A DNA stretch of 64,000 nucleotides from Thermomonas sp. S9 (GTDB taxonomy: Bacteria > Pseudomonadota > Gammaproteobacteria > Xanthomonadales > Xanthomonadaceae). Shown in pieces: positions 52,287 through 62,919 of this stretch. Numbering within the stretch: position 1 is the first letter of the stretch; the number at the start of each line of letters is the position of its first letter. The stretch is taken from assembly GCF_024704365.1 (NCBI RefSeq), contig NZ_JAJDFY010000001.1, positions 1,779,001 through 1,843,000 of the forward strand, read 5' to 3'. A program made the position numbers and the translations under genes. Under the pieces are notes generated by a model. The model did not search any database and had not been told where the DNA came from. It saw only the letters and a list, made by a program, of their open reading frames with translations.

Positions 52287-54035
52287 TCAAGCGCCGGTCT
52301 CCCGGAACTGCATGGCGTGCAGGTGCGCATACACGCCGCCGCGCGCCAGCAGCTCGGCATGGGTGCCCTGCTCCACCAGCCGGCCTTCATCCAGCACCAG
52401 GATCTGGTCGGCGTGCTCGACGGTGGACAGCCGGTGCGCGATCACCAGGGTGGTGCGGTCCGGGATCAGATGCGCCAGCGCTTCCTGCACCAGCCGCTCG
52501 GAGGCGTTGTCGAGCGCCGCGGTGGCCTCGTCCAGGATCAGGATCGGCGCATCCTTGAGCAGCGCGCGCGATCGCCAGACGCTGGCGCTGGCCGCCGGAG
52601 AGCTTGCCCCCTTGACGCCGATGTGGGTATCCGCCCCCTCGGACATCTGCGCCACGAATTCCAGCGCGTTGGCGCCGCGCAGCACCCGCTCCACGTCCCC
52701 CGGCGAGGCCTGCTGCAGTTCGCCATAGGCCACGTTCTCGGCCACGCTGCCGTCGAACAGCATGACCTGCTGGCCGACCATCGCCAGCTGCCGGCGCAGG
52801 TCGGCCAGGCGGTATTCGGACAGCGGATGCCCATCCAGCAGGATCTGGCCGCCGCCGGGTTCATAGAAGCGCGGGATCAGCTTGACCAGGCTGGACTTGC
52901 CGCTGCCGGAGCGGCCGACGATGGCGGTGACCGTGCCGGGGCGCGCCACGAAGCTGATGCCCTGCAGCGCCGAGTGCGGCTGGCCGGGATACTGCAGGGT
53001 CACGTCGCGGAACTCGATCAGGCCCCGCGCGCGCTGCAGCGGACGGGTGCCGGTGTCCGTCTCGTCCTCGGCATCCAGCACGTGGAACAGGCGCTCGGCC
53101 GAGGCCACCCCGCGCTGGAGCATGCCCTGCACGTTGGTGAGCTGCTTCAGGGCCGGAATGATCGCCAGCATCGAGATCATCAGCTGCACGAAACCGCCTG
53201 CGGTCAGGCGCCCGGCCAGCGCCTCGTGGCCGGCGAAGAACAGCAGCAGGGCCAGCCCCACCGCACCGGTCAGCTGCACCACCGCCGAGGAGATGCTGCG
53301 GGTGGCCTCCACCTTCAGGCTCAGGCGCAGGTTGTCGTCGGCCAGCCGCGAATAGCGCGCCATTTCCATTTCACGCGCGCCGTACACCTTCACGTCCTGC
53401 TGGTTGGACAGCGCCTGGTCGGCGGCCAGCATCATCTGCGCCGAGGTTTCCTGCACCTTGTGCCCGTAGCGGCGGTAGCGGCGGCCCACTTTGTCCATCA
53501 TCCACGCGATCAGCGGCCCCAGCAGCAACACCGCCAACGTCACCCGCCAGCTGGCGTACAGCATCACCGCCAGCATCGCCACCACCTGCAGCGACTGCTG
53601 CAGCATGACCTTGCCGGAATCCACCACCGCCTGCGCCACCTGGTCGCTGTCGGAGCCCAGCCGCACCAGCATCGACGGCACCGGCTCGCCGTCGAAGCGT
53701 AGCCCCGGCAGGCGCAGGTACTTGTCCATCGCGCGCACGCGCATGTCGCGCGCCACCCCGCGCGCCGCCTTGGCCATGTACAGGTCGGTGAGGTAGCCGG
53801 CCATGCCGCGCACCACGAAGATGCCGACGATCGCCAGCGGCAGCAGGATGCCGAACTCGCGGTTGCGGGCGACGAAGGTCTCGTCGACCATCGGCTTGGT
53901 CAGCATGCCGAATGCCCCGGCCGCGGCCCCCTCCACCAGCAGCCCCAGCAGCGCCAGCAGCAGCACCCCGCGGTAGGGCCCGACCAGTCCCAGCAGCCGT
54001 CGGTAGATCGCCCAGGCCGAAGGCGGCAGGCTCAT
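52287..54035 (-). CDS. msbA: Lipid A export ATP-binding/permease protein MsbA (two indels, net in frame)
   Basis: 583 codons as read, 584 when corrected. Six membrane helices (about 20-320), then Walker [18 protein letters not shown] and Walker [14 protein letters not shown]. Read literally the signature is lost: the text is [21 protein letters not shown]. Adding one C at 52607-52611 and one GC pair at 52562-52570 restores [22 protein letters not shown]. The two indels sum to three, so the frame looks open although the sequence is wrong. It flips lipid A core across the inner membrane. Start overlaps the exbD stop. Confidence 0.93.
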   Translation of the reverse strand: MSLPPSAWAIYRRLLGLVGPYRGVLLLALLGLLVEGAAAGAFGMLTKPMVDETFVARNREFGILLPLAIVGIFVVRGMAGYLTDLYMAKAARGVARDMRVRAMDKYLRLPGLRFDGEPVPSMLVRLGSDSDQVAQAVVDSGKVMLQQSLQVVAMLAVMLYASWRVTLAVLLLGPLIAWMMDKVGRRYRRYGHKVQETSAQMMLAADQALSNQQDVKVYGAREMEMARYSRLADDNLRLSLKVEATRSISSAVVQLTGAVGLALLLFFAGHEALAGRLTAGGFVQLMISMLAIIPALKQLTNVQGMLQRGVASAERLFHVLDAEDETDTGTRPLQRARGLIEFRDVTLQYPGQPHSALQGISFVARPGTVTAIVGRSGSGKSSLVKLIPRFYEPGGGQILLDGHPLSEYRLADLRRQLAMVGQQVMLFDGSVAENVAYGELQQASPGDVERVLRGANALEFVAQMSEGADTHIGVKGASSPAASASVWRSRALLKDAPILILDEATAALDNASERLVQEALAHLIPDRTTLVIAHRLSTVEHADQILVLDEGRLVEQGTHAELLARGGVYAHLHAMQFRETGA

Positions 54036-54473
54036 CGGGCGCTCCCGCGCGCAGCGCCGGTCTCCGGCGCGGTGGCATTGGCGACCGTACGGAACCCGAG
54101 CTGGCCCAGCGCCTCGTAGGCGGTCACCACGGCCTGCCAGGGCGTACGCGCATCGGCGCGAAGCAGCACCACCCGCGCGCGGTCCTCGCCGGCCACCTCG
54201 CGCAGCGCCTGCTTGAGGGATTCCACGTCGGTACGGAGCACCTCGCGATCCCCCCACGAAATAGCGGCCCTGCGCGTTGATCAGGATGCTCAGGGGCTGC
54301 ATGCGGGTGTCCGCCGGCTGGCCATCGGCGCGCGGCAGCTGCAGCTTGAGCACCGAACGCGCGTCGAAGGTGGTGGTCACCACGAAGAAAATCAGCAGGC
54401 ACAGCATCACGTCGATCAGCGGGATCAGGTTGATCTCGGGGATGTCGTCGCTGCGGTGGTCGGCGATCCGCAT
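54032..54473 (-). CDS. exbD: Biopolymer transport protein ExbD (one frameshift)
   Basis: Restored length is 146 residues. N-terminal membrane helix with the conserved Asp (PEINLIPLIDVMLCLLIFFV), then a periplasmic domain ending in TAYEALGQLGFRTVANAT. It forms the proton-driven motor with ExbB that powers TonB or a Tol-like system. A C6 run at 54250-54255 has one base too many; restored join is GRYFVGDREVLRTDVESL. ATGA overlap with msbA. Confidence 0.9.
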
Positions 54474-54480
54474 TCCCGCC

Positions 54481-55116
54481 TCAACCCTTTTTCCTGCCGG
54501 CGGAGCCAGCTGCGGCGGTGTCCAGCACGTCCGAAAGCTGCATCGCCTCGTGCTCCATGTCCACGATATAGCCGGCGATACGGCCGCGGAAATAGCGGTG
54601 GAAAGCCAGTGCCGGGACGGCCACCACCATGCCGGTGGCGGTGCATATCAGCGCCTTGCCGATGCCGCCGGCCAGCTGGTTGGCGTCGCCGATGCCGTGG
54701 TCGAGGATGCCGAGGAACATCTGGATCATGCCCACCACCGTACCGAACAGGCCCAGCAGCGGCCCGGCGGCGGCGATCGTGCCGAGTGCGTTCAGGTAGC
54801 GCTCCATCCGGTGCACCAGATGGCGGCCCACGTCCTCGACCCGCTCGCGCATCACCTCGCGCCCGCGCCCGCGCACGTCCAGCTGCGCCGCCAGCAGCGC
54901 ACCCAGTGGCGAGGTCGCGCGCAGCGACTCCACATGCGCCGGCTCCAGCGGCTTGCCGCGGCCCACCCATTCGCGCACTTCCTCGCCCAGCCCCGGCGGC
55001 AGCACGCGCTCGCGGCGCAGGCTCCAGAAGCGCTCGAGGATGATGGCCAGCGCGGCCACGGCCAGCAGCAGCAGCGGGATCATCGGCCAGCCACCGGCCT
55101 TGATCAGTTCCAGCAC
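54481..55116 (-). CDS. exbB: Biopolymer transport protein ExbB (MotA/TolQ/ExbB family)
   Basis: 211 residues from GTG 55116 (AAGGA 7 bases upstream). Three membrane helices: MIPLLLLAVAALAIILERFW, TIAAAGPLLGLFGTVVGMIQMF and GKALICTATGMVVAVPALAFH. It is the proton-channel partner of ExbD, encoded 7 bases downstream. It overlaps the end of comEC by 13 bases. The frame is intact. Confidence 0.93.
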   Translation of the reverse strand: MLELIKAGGWPMIPLLLLAVAALAIILERFWSLRRERVLPPGLGEEVREWVGRGKPLEPAHVESLRATSPLGALLAAQLDVRGRGREVMRERVEDVGRHLVHRMERYLNALGTIAAAGPLLGLFGTVVGMIQMFLGILDHGIGDANQLAGGIGKALICTATGMVVAVPALAFHRYFRGRIAGYIVDMEHEAMQLSDVLDTAAAGSAGRKKG

Positions 55117-57603
55117 AGGTCGATCCTTTCGGCCCTCATGGCCGCGAAAACTCCGGCGCGTAGCATAGCCCGCTTCACCTGCCCGCGCCGGCGCACCGCA
55201 TCCCACGGCCGCTGCTGTGCGCTGCGCTGTTCGCGCAGCTGCAGACCCGTCGCCGTCAGCCAGACCCGGATCGCGCCCGAGCGCGCGCTGTCCAGCACCT
55301 CGGCGCCCGCCCCGCACCAGCGCCGCACCACCGCCGCACGCGGATGGCCGAAGCGGTTGTCGGCCCCGGAGGACACCAGCGCCAGGCGCGCGCCGGTGGC
55401 CGCCACGAACTCCGGCGCGGAGGAGCCGGCGCTGCCGTGGTGCGCCACCACCACCACATCGCTGCGCAGGGCGGCGGGCTGTTCGGCCAGCAACTTGCGC
55501 TCGACGTAATGGCCCACATCGCCCGCCAGCAGCGCGCTGCCGTGGGTGCTTTCGATCCGCAGCACACAGGCCGCCTCATTGCCCAGGTATGGGAACCCCG
55601 GCCCCGGATGCAGCACGCGGAAGCGCACACCGTCCCACTGCCATTGCTGGCCCTCCAGACAGGGCGCATCGCCGCGCACCGGGCTGCCCTCGGGCGCCAG
55701 CACCCGCGGCAGCGGAAACGCCGCCGCCACCGCCTCGCGCCCGCCGGCATGGTCGTTGTCGCCGTGGCTGATGATCGCCAGGTCGAGGCGGCGCACGCCC
55801 AGCGCGTGCAGGGCCGGCACCACCGCGCGCTCGCCGGCATCGAACCCGTCCGCCTGCGCCGGTCCCATGTCGTACAGCAGCGCGTGCCCGGCGGTGCGCA
55901 CCAGCACCGACAGGCCCTGGCCGACGTCGATCACGGTCAGCTCCACTTCGCCCGGCCGCGGCAGCTCGCGCGGTGGGTACAGCAGCGGCGCTCACAGCAG
56001 CAGCCCTGCTCAGCGCCCGGGCAACCCGCGCGGCAGCAGCGCCACAGCGCGCCGAGCAGGGCCAGCGGCAAGGCATACCAGCGCGCCTGCGGCAACCAGA
56101 CCAGCGCCAGCGGGCTATCCGCGATCGCCGTCAGCAGCGGCCAGGCCAGGTCGAAGCAGGCGGCCGCCGCCTGCCAGCACCAGGCGCCCCCGCCCGCATG
56201 CAGGGTCTCGGCCAGCACCCCCAGCAGGCTCAGCGGCACCACCACCAGGCTCCACCACGGCACCGCCACCAGGTTGGCCAGCGGTCCCGCCAGGGATGCC
56301 TGCCCGAACAGCACCACGCACAGTGGCAGCAGCCCCAGGCTGGCCACCCCCTGCGCTTTGAGGAAGCCGCCGAGCAGGCCGCGCCAGCCGCGGCCATCGC
56401 CTTCCGGCAGACACCACAGCAGCTCAGGCCACGCCGGCGAAACTGAGCCAGAAGCCGGCCCCGAGCACCGCCAGCGGATCCAGCGCCAGCAGCACCCAGA
56501 TCCCCAGCGCCAGGGTATCGGCCATGCCCAGCCGGCGCCGCTTCAGCGCGCCAGCACCAGCGCCGCGATCATCACCGCGGTGCGCAGGGTGGGCACCGCC
56601 ATCCCGGTCAGCGCGGCGTAGCCGAACGCCCCGGCGATGGCGCCCGTACCTGCGGCGAACGGGCGCGGCCAGCGCCGGCACAGGCCCGGGAACAGTTCCA
56701 CCATAGCCCCGCGACCGCGAGCGCGCCGGCCCCCGCCACCAGCCCGACATGGAAGCCGGAAATCGCGATCAGATGGGTCAGCCCGGCCGCGCGCAGGCGC
56801 GCCCAGTCGCGGGGATCGAGCGCGCGGGTATCGCCCAGCGCCAGCGCCTGCACGTAGCGCGAGGAAGCCCGCGGCACCGCCGCGGCGATACGCCCGCTCA
56901 TGTCCTCGCGCCAGGCCTCGATCCCGGCCGGGACCGCCAGTTGCCGCGCCGTCGCCGGCTTCTGCAGGGTGCCGTTGGCGGCGATGCGGGCGGCCAGCGC
57001 GTACCTCTCGGCATCGCTGCCGCCGGGATTGCGCAGCCCGCGCGGGGCGCGCAGCCGCGCCTGCAGCTGCCAGCGACTGCCGGCCCGCAGCTGCCGTCGA
57101 GCCTGCGGGTCTTCCTCATACCAGGCCAGGCGCAGCAGTGCGCCGCGCACCGGCGCGGGCATGTGCCTGTCATCGTCCACCCGGAACAGAAAGCGCGTCC
57201 GCCGCGGCTCGTGTACCGGCAGCTCCAGCACCTGCCCCTGCAGGCGGAACACCTGCCCCTGCAGCGAAGCCGGCAGCTGCGCCGCCAGGACCGCGCCAGC
57301 CTGTAGCCCCGCATAGGCCAGGCCGAGCAGGAAGCTGCCGGCCAGGCGCGCGATGCCGCCGCGCAGGAACACGCCAAGCCCCACGAGGCCGGCCGCGGCC
57401 AGCAGCGGCCAGGGCGGCAGCACAGGCAGCAGCAGGCAGGCCGCGACCCCGGCCAGCAGCGCCGCCGCGCTGGCCGGCCCGAACGGGGCCACCACCGGCA
57501 CCGCCGCGACCGCCGGCCGCAGGCGGCGCAGAAATGCGCGCAAGGGGGAAGCGGCCGAAACCGCGATCGGGATCGCCATCGCGGCAGTCTCGGCCGCGGC
57601 CAT
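55104..57603 (-). CDS. comEC: DNA internalization competence protein ComEC/Rec2 (five apparent indels)
   Basis: Corrected length is 832 residues. N-terminal helices and OB-like domain (LLLGLAYAGLQAGAVLA; HEPRRTRFLFRVDDDRHMP), competence domain (ALALGDTRALDPRDWARLRA, HLIAISGFHVGLVAG), more helices, then the C-terminal metallo-beta-lactamase domain (ELTVIDVGQGLSVLV, LAIISHGDNDHAGG, VVVAHHGSAGSS). The frame breaks near 56695, at about 56546, and at GCTCA insertions 56422-56426, 56008-56012 and 55990-55994. Undoing all five gives an exact multiple of three and a continuous family match. It forms the inner-membrane channel for transforming DNA. With this many breaks, a real pseudogene cannot be excluded. 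Confidence 0.85.
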
Positions 57604-57699
57604 CGGCGTGTCGCTCGGCGGATGACGCGCGCCGGGGTCGGGGTTTCACCCGGCGCGCCCGCAGGCGGCGCTCATACCGCGGCGTTCACACCGCAGCGC

Positions 57700-58404
57700 T
57701 CACACCTCGGAATGCGCCAGCGGGCGCAGGCCCCCGGCGTGCAGCTCCAGCACCCGGTCCAGCCGCCGCGCCAGGCCACGGTCGTGGGTCACCAGCACCA
57801 GGCTGGTGCATTGCGCACGGTTGAGTTCCAGCATCTGCGCGAACACCTGCGCGGCAGTCTTCTCGTCGAGGTTGCCGGTGGGCTCGTCGCCAAGCACGCA
57901 GGCCGGCTGGTTGACCAGCGCACGCGCGACCGCGGTGCGCTGGCGCTCGCCGCCGGACAGCTCGCCCGGCTTGTGCTGCAAGCGGTGGCCGAGGCCGACC
58001 GCCTCCAGCATCGCGCAGGCACGCTGGCGCGCCGCCTCCGGCAGTTCTCCCGCCAGCAGCACCGGCATCATCACGTTCTCCAGCGCCGTGAACTCCGGCA
58101 GCAGGTGGTGGAACTGGTAGACGAAGCCCAGCGCACGGTTGCGCAGGCGGCCGCGCGCGGCATCCGACAGCGCGCTCATCTTCTGCCCGGTCACGTACAC
58201 CTCGCCGGCCGTGGGCACGTCCAGCCCGCCCAGCAGGTGCAGCAGGGTGCTCTTGCCGGCCCCGGACGCGCCGAGGATGGCCACCGTCTCGCCGGCATGC
58301 ACGCAAAAATCGAGACCGTCGAACACTGGGGTATAGAGCCTGCCTTCGGCGTAGGTCTTGCCGAGGTTTTCGGCGCGGATCACCGCCTGCATCGCTTCAC
58401 TCAT
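57700..58404 (-). CDS. lolD: Lipoprotein-releasing system ATP-binding protein LolD
   Basis: 234 residues, intact. Walker [22 protein letters not shown]-loop [21 protein letters not shown], signature [19 protein letters not shown], Walker [15 protein letters not shown], and H-loop VTHDRGLA. It drives release of lipoproteins from the inner membrane to LolA. Its start overlaps the lolC stop by 8 bases. Confidence 0.95.
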   Translation of the reverse strand: MSEAMQAVIRAENLGKTYAEGRLYTPVFDGLDFCVHAGETVAILGASGAGKSTLLHLLGGLDVPTAGEVYVTGQKMSALSDAARGRLRNRALGFVYQFHHLLPEFTALENVMMPVLLAGELPEAARQRACAMLEAVGLGHRLQHKPGELSGGERQRTAVARALVNQPACVLGDEPTGNLDEKTAAQVFAQMLELNRAQCTSLVLVTHDRGLARRLDRVLELHAGGLRPLAHSEV

Positions 58405-59643
58405 AGCGCAGCGCCTCCGCCGGGGCCGTGCGCGCCGCGCGCCAGGCCGGGTACAGGGTGGCGATGAAGGCCATCGCCAGCGCCACCAGCACGATGATGG
58501 TCACATCCTGGGTCTGCATATCGGTCGGCAACCCGGTGATGTAGTACACGTCCTCCGGCAGCAGCTGCACGCCGAACAGCGCCTCGATCGCCTGCAGGAT
58601 GCGGTTGAGGTTGAAGGTGAGCAGGATGCCGCCGATCACGCCGGCCACGGTGCCGATGATCCCGATCAGGCTGCCCTGCACCATGAACACCCGCATCACC
58701 TGCCCCGGGGTCAGGCCGAGGGTGCGCAGGATGGCGATGTCGGCCTGCTTGTCGGTCACCAGCATCACCTGCGAGGACACCAGGTTGAACGCGCCCATCG
58801 CCACGATCAGCGACAGCAGGATGCCCATCACCGTCTTTTCCATCTTCAGCGCGCGGAACAGGTTGGCGTTGTCCTGGGTCCAGTCGCTGACCCGGTACGG
58901 CCCTTTCAGCTTCAGCGCCAGCGCGCGCGCGACGTCGAAAGCCTGGTCCATGTCGTGCAGCTTCAGGCGCACCCCGGTGACGCCCTCACCCATCCGCAGC
59001 ACGCGCTGCAGATCATTCAGGTTGACCACCGCCAGGCCCTTGTCGAACTCGTTGTAGCCGGCTTCGAAGATGCCGCTGACCCGGAACCGCTTCATGGTCT
59101 GCACCCCGCCCACCGGGGTACTGCGGAAATCGGCCAGGGTGACGATCACGTCGTCGCCCACCGACACCCCAGCCACAGCGCCAGCTCCTTGCCCAGCACG
59201 ATATTGAAGCTGCCGGGCGTGAGCTGCGCCAGCGAGCCTTGCACCATCTTAGCCGGCAGCACCGAGACCGCGCCTTCGCGCGCCGGGTCCACCCCGCGCA
59301 GCATCGCCGGCTGGTTGCTGGCGCCGGAGATCAGCGCTTCTTTCTCGATATACGGCGCGGCCCCGGCCACCCGCGGATCGGCCAGCGCCACCTGCACCGC
59401 ATGCCGCCAGCCCTGCAGCGGCTGGCCGTAGCCGCTGACGGTGGCGTGCGCGGCCATGCCCAGCATGCGGTCGCGGATCTCCTTCTGGAAGCCGCTCATC
59501 ACTGCCAGCGTGGTGATCAGCGCGGTGACGCCCAGCGCGATGCCGAGGATCGAGGCCAGCGAGATGAACGAGATGAAGCCGTTGCGGCGCTTGGCGCGCA
59601 GATAGCGCAGGCCGATGGCGACGGGAAGGGGTTTGAACATCAC
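58397..59643 (-). CDS. lolC: Lipoprotein-releasing ABC transporter permease LolC/LolE (one frameshift)
   Basis: Restored length is 415 residues, normal for LolC/E. Helix 1 ([21 protein letters not shown]), a large periplasmic MacB-like domain, then three helices ([56 protein letters not shown]). A C4 run at 59167-59170 has lost one base; restored join is [19 protein letters not shown]. Only one permease gene is visible, so it probably serves as a LolF-type homodimer with LolD. Confidence 0.93.
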
Positions 59644-59663
59644 GGTCCCTGGCAGAAAGGCGC

Positions 59664-60116
59664 CTATCCTGCCACCGATCCCGCATTCGCGGCAGGCGCC
59701 AGCCGCCGGATCGCCAGCTGCAGTTCACGCCGCCGCGCGGCGTCGAGCCGATCCGGCCAGAACAGCCGCCATGTCCAGCGCCCATCCATCCGCTGCCAGC
59801 CGACGAAGGCCAGCGGCCCGCGAACCCGTAATCGCAGCGCGCGCAGCGGCTGGCCGTCGCAGCGCATGCGGTCGGACTCGGGCACGACCTCCACCACACA
59901 GGCCGGCATCTCCCGGTAGCGGCGCAACTGCGCGCGGGCCGCCACGCCCAGCAGGAGTGCACCGGGCCAGGCCAGCGCGGCGGGCAGGTCGCAGGCCAGC
60001 ACGCAGAACACGCCCAAGACCGCCAGGCCGAGCAATGCGGCCTGACCCAGGCGGGAGGGCCGCCACTCAAACCGGCAACTGGCGGATGTGCTGGATGAGC
60101 GCGGCGAGGTCGGCAT
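59664..60116 (-). CDS. ygfX: YgfX (CptA)-like inner-membrane protein
   Basis: 150 residues from ATG 60116, overlapping the end of sdhE by 50 bases; the start could be later. [20 protein letters not shown] begins the family match, with two membrane helices ([33 protein letters not shown]), then a soluble part ending in [22 protein letters not shown]. It is found next to sdhE in many gammaproteobacteria (E. coli ygfX-sdhE). In E. coli it was proposed to affect cell shape proteins; the role here is unknown. Confidence 0.75.
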   Translation of the reverse strand: MPTSPRSSSTSASCRFEWRPSRLGQAALLGLAVLGVFCVLACDLPAALAWPGALLLGVAARAQLRRYREMPACVVEVVPESDRMRCDGQPLRALRLRVRGPLAFVGWQRMDGRWTWRLFWPDRLDAARRRELQLAIRRLAPAANAGSVAG

Positions 60117-60340
60117 CCGGAGGCGTCTCATGGCCGAGGAACCAGCGCCAGAGTGTGTCGTCCTCGCTGTCCAGCAGCCGCAGGAACACCGCGCGCGTGT
60201 GGGTCGGACTTTTGCCGCCACTGGCGCTCCAGCCAGCGTTCCAGCAGCTGATCCAGCTCGCGCATCCCGCGCCGGCAGCGCCAGCGCAGTTTGTGCAGCT
60301 CGGCCTCGTCATCCGCGGCCTGGCTCATCGCGCCCGTCAT
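60067..60340 (-). CDS. sdhE: FAD assembly factor SdhE (one frameshift)
   Basis: Restored length is 90 residues from ATG 60340 (AGGAG 5 bases upstream). The RGMRELD motif of SdhE/YgfY is present in [16 protein letters not shown], and the second half reads [20 protein letters not shown]. It helps attach FAD to succinate dehydrogenase. A T4 run at 60210-60213 (A4 in the gene) has one base too many, restoring [13 protein letters not shown]. The identification of both halves is clear. Confidence 0.88.
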
Positions 60341-60363
60341 TTTCACTCCTCGCTACAGGCACC

Positions 60364-61684
60364 TCAGGCCTGCACCTCACCCCGCCGGATGCGATGGTGG
60401 ATCAGCAGCGCCAGCGAGGTGCTGATCGCCCCGGACAGCAGATAGGCGCCGAGGAAGGCCAGCCCGAAGCTGGCGCACAGCTCACAGCGCCACCAGCGGC
60501 GCGAACGCGGCGCCGATCAGCCACGCGAAATCCGTGCTGAACGCGGCCCCCGTGTAGCGGTAGCGCGCGCCGAAGTTGCGGGTCACCGCGCCGGAAGACT
60601 GGCCGTAGGACAGCCCCAGCAGCAAAAAGCCGATCAGGATGAACGCATCCTGCGCCAGTTCGCCGCCGCCCAGCAGGGTCGGCGCAAAGCCGCTGAACAT
60701 CGCGATCGCCAGCGCCAGCCCGCCCAGGGTGGGAATCCGCCCGAAGCGGTCGGCGATCACGCCCGAGGCCAGCACCCCGCCGATGGCGATGAAACCGCCC
60801 AGCACCTGCACCCACAGCAGATCGACGATCGACTGCCGGGAGAACAGCAGCACCCACGACAGCGGGAAGATGGTGACGATGTGGAACAGCGCATAGCTGG
60901 CCAGCGGGGCGAAGGCGCCGATCACCACGTGGCGGCCCTTGACCTCGATCAGCTCGCGCAGCGGCACCGGCTCGAGGTCGCTCTGGTCCATCTCCTGCTC
61001 GTATTCGCGCGTCACCACCAGGCGCAGGCGTGCGAACAGCGCCACCACGTTGATGGCGAAGGCGGCATAGAACGGATAGCGCCAGCCCCAGTCATAGAAA
61101 TCGGCAGGCGCGAGGCTGGCGATCAGGTAGGCGAACAGCGCGCCGGCCACGATGAACCCCACCGGCGCTCCCAGTTGACCCAGCATGGCGTACCAGCCGC
61201 GCCTGTGCTTGGGCGCATTGATCGCCAGCAGCGAGGGCAGCCCGTCCCAGGAGCCGCCCATCGCCATGCCCTGCAGCATCCGCAGCAGCGCCAGCAGGAC
61301 GATGGCCGTACTGCCCAGGGTGGCATACCCCGGCAGGAAGGCGATCCCGGCGGTGGCCACGCCCAGCATGAACAGCGCCACCGTCAGCTTGGTGCCACGA
61401 TCCCAGCGGCGCTGGATTTGCATCGACAGCAGCGTGCCCAGCGGGCGCACCACGAACGCCAGCGCGAAGATGGCGAAGGAGTACAGCGCACCGGTCAGGG
61501 GATCGACGAACGGGAAGAACACCTTCGGGAACACCAGCGCCGAGGCGATGCCGTAGACGAAGAAATCGAAGTTCTCGGAGGCGCGGCCGATCACCACCCC
61601 GACCGCGATCTCGCCCGGCGCCACGTCGTGGCCGGCCTGGCGGCCATGATCGTGGTGGGTGGCAGCGGGGAACTGGACGGACAT
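60364..61684 (-). CDS. MFS transporter, metabolite:H+ symporter type (one frameshift)
   Basis: Restored length is 439 residues from ATG 61684 (AGGA 7 bases upstream). About 12 membrane helices. MHS-type motifs: VVIGRASENFDFFVYGIASA at the start, VVRPLGTLLSMQIQRRWDRG between helices 2 and 3, and SGVIADRFGRIPTLGG between helices 8 and 9. An extra base in GCTCA at 60480-60484 turns a Trp codon into TGA; restored, the protein continues VALWLCASFGLAFLGAYLL to a stop at 60364. The substrate cannot be told. It is divergent from cyoA. Confidence 0.87.
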
Positions 61685-61760
61685 GCAGCAATCCTGAATG
61701 CGGGCGTGCGCCGGGCACGGAACGAGGCTATCAAACCATAGTCGAAGCATTTTGTCGTTG

Positions 61761-61783
61761 CGATAGGACAAAACGTCCAATCG
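61761..61783. promoter_or_regulatory. Imperfect palindrome between the MFS gene and cyoA
   Basis: CGATAGGAC / GTCCAATCG (61761-61769 with 61775-61783) around AAAAC; eight of nine arm positions pair. It lies in the middle of the 158-base divergent gap, in an AT-richer stretch, and is a candidate operator for the oxidase operon, the transporter, or both. Confidence 0.4.
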
Positions 61784-61842
61784 TTTTCGCTCGCGGGCGG
61801 GGTTAAAGTACGCGCCGACTCCCCCAAGTCGATTCACGAACC

Positions 61843-62895
61843 ATGCCCAAGCTCCTACGTGCCGCGTGGCTGCTACCCGCGCTGCTGGCTGTTTCTGGCT
61901 GCGCACGCACCGTCGTGCTCGACCCCTCTGGCGACATCGCCCGCCAGCAAGGCAATCTGATCCTGACCGCTACCGCGCTGATGCTGATCGTGATCGTGCC
62001 GGTGATCGCGCTCACCCTGTTCTTCGCCTGGCGCTACCGCGCCTCCAACGGCAAAGCCAAATACACCCCGGACTGGGACCACTCCACCCAGCTGGAACTG
62101 GTGATCTGGGGCGGCCCGCTGCTGATCATCCTGGCGCTGGGCGCGATCACCTGGATCACCACCCACACCCTCGACCCCTACCGCCCGCTGGACCGCATCG
62201 CGCCCGGCAAGCCGGTGCCCGCGCACGTCACGCCGCTCGAGGTGCAGGTGGTGTCGCTGGACTGGAAGTGGCTGTTCATCTATCCCGAACAGGGCGTGGC
62301 CGCGGTCAATGAGCTGGCCCTGCCGGTGGACCGCCCGGTGCGCTTCAAGCTGACCTCGTCGAACGTGATGAACGCGTTCTACATCCCCGAGCTGGCCGGC
62401 ATGATCTACACCATGCCCAGCATGCAGACCGAGCTGAATGCGGTCGCCAACAAGCCCGGCAAGTTCGTCGGCTTCTCGTCCAACTACAGCGGCGCCGGGT
62501 TCTCGTGGATGCGTTTTGCGGTGCACGCCACCGACCCGGCGGGTTTCGACGCCTGGGTGGCCAAGGCCCGCGCCAGCGGCAGCGGACTGGATCGCGCCAC
62601 CTATCTGCAGCTGGAAAAGCCGAGCGAGCGCGAGCCCGTTCGCCTGTTCGCCAACGTCGATCCCGGCCTGTACGACGCCATTTTGAACCGCTGCGTGGAC
62701 CCGAACCGGATGTGCATGCACGAGATGATGGCGATCGACGCCGCCGGTGGCCGGCGCGCCGCCGACAGCGGCGTGGCCGTCCTGCGCGAGCGCAGCCGCG
62801 GCGACCTGCGCGGCCGCCCCTACGTACCGGGCGCCACCTGCACCACGGGCACGGTCAAGCCCGCCGCGTGGACGCTGGCCCTGCGCGCCCCCTGA
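61843..62895 (+). CDS. cyoA: Cytochrome o ubiquinol oxidase subunit II
   Basis: 350 residues, intact. Lipoprotein signal peptide with lipobox LAVSGCA (Cys 20), two membrane helices (NLILTATALMLIVIVPVIALTLFF-like; LVIWGGPLLIILALGAITWI), then a cupredoxin domain with VVSLDWKWLFIYPEQGVA and SSNYSGAGFSWMRF. It lacks the Cys-x3-Cys CuA ligands, which marks a quinol rather than cytochrome c oxidase. First gene of cyoABCD; cyoB follows after 24 bases. Confidence 0.95.
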   Translation: MPKLLRAAWLLPALLAVSGCARTVVLDPSGDIARQQGNLILTATALMLIVIVPVIALTLFFAWRYRASNGKAKYTPDWDHSTQLELVIWGGPLLIILALGAITWITTHTLDPYRPLDRIAPGKPVPAHVTPLEVQVVSLDWKWLFIYPEQGVAAVNELALPVDRPVRFKLTSSNVMNAFYIPELAGMIYTMPSMQTELNAVANKPGKFVGFSSNYSGAGFSWMRFAVHATDPAGFDAWVAKARASGSGLDRATYLQLEKPSEREPVRLFANVDPGLYDAILNRCVDPNRMCMHEMMAIDAAGGRRAADSGVAVLRERSRGDLRGRPYVPGATCTTGTVKPAAWTLALRAP

Positions 62896-62919
62896 TCCAT
62901 CGTATCCAGAAAGACCATC

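Noticed and set aside
52575-52612. Divergent ABC protein lacking the LSGGQ signature
   Set aside because: Two compensating indels explain it; restoring one base and one GC pair gives a perfect MsbA signature.
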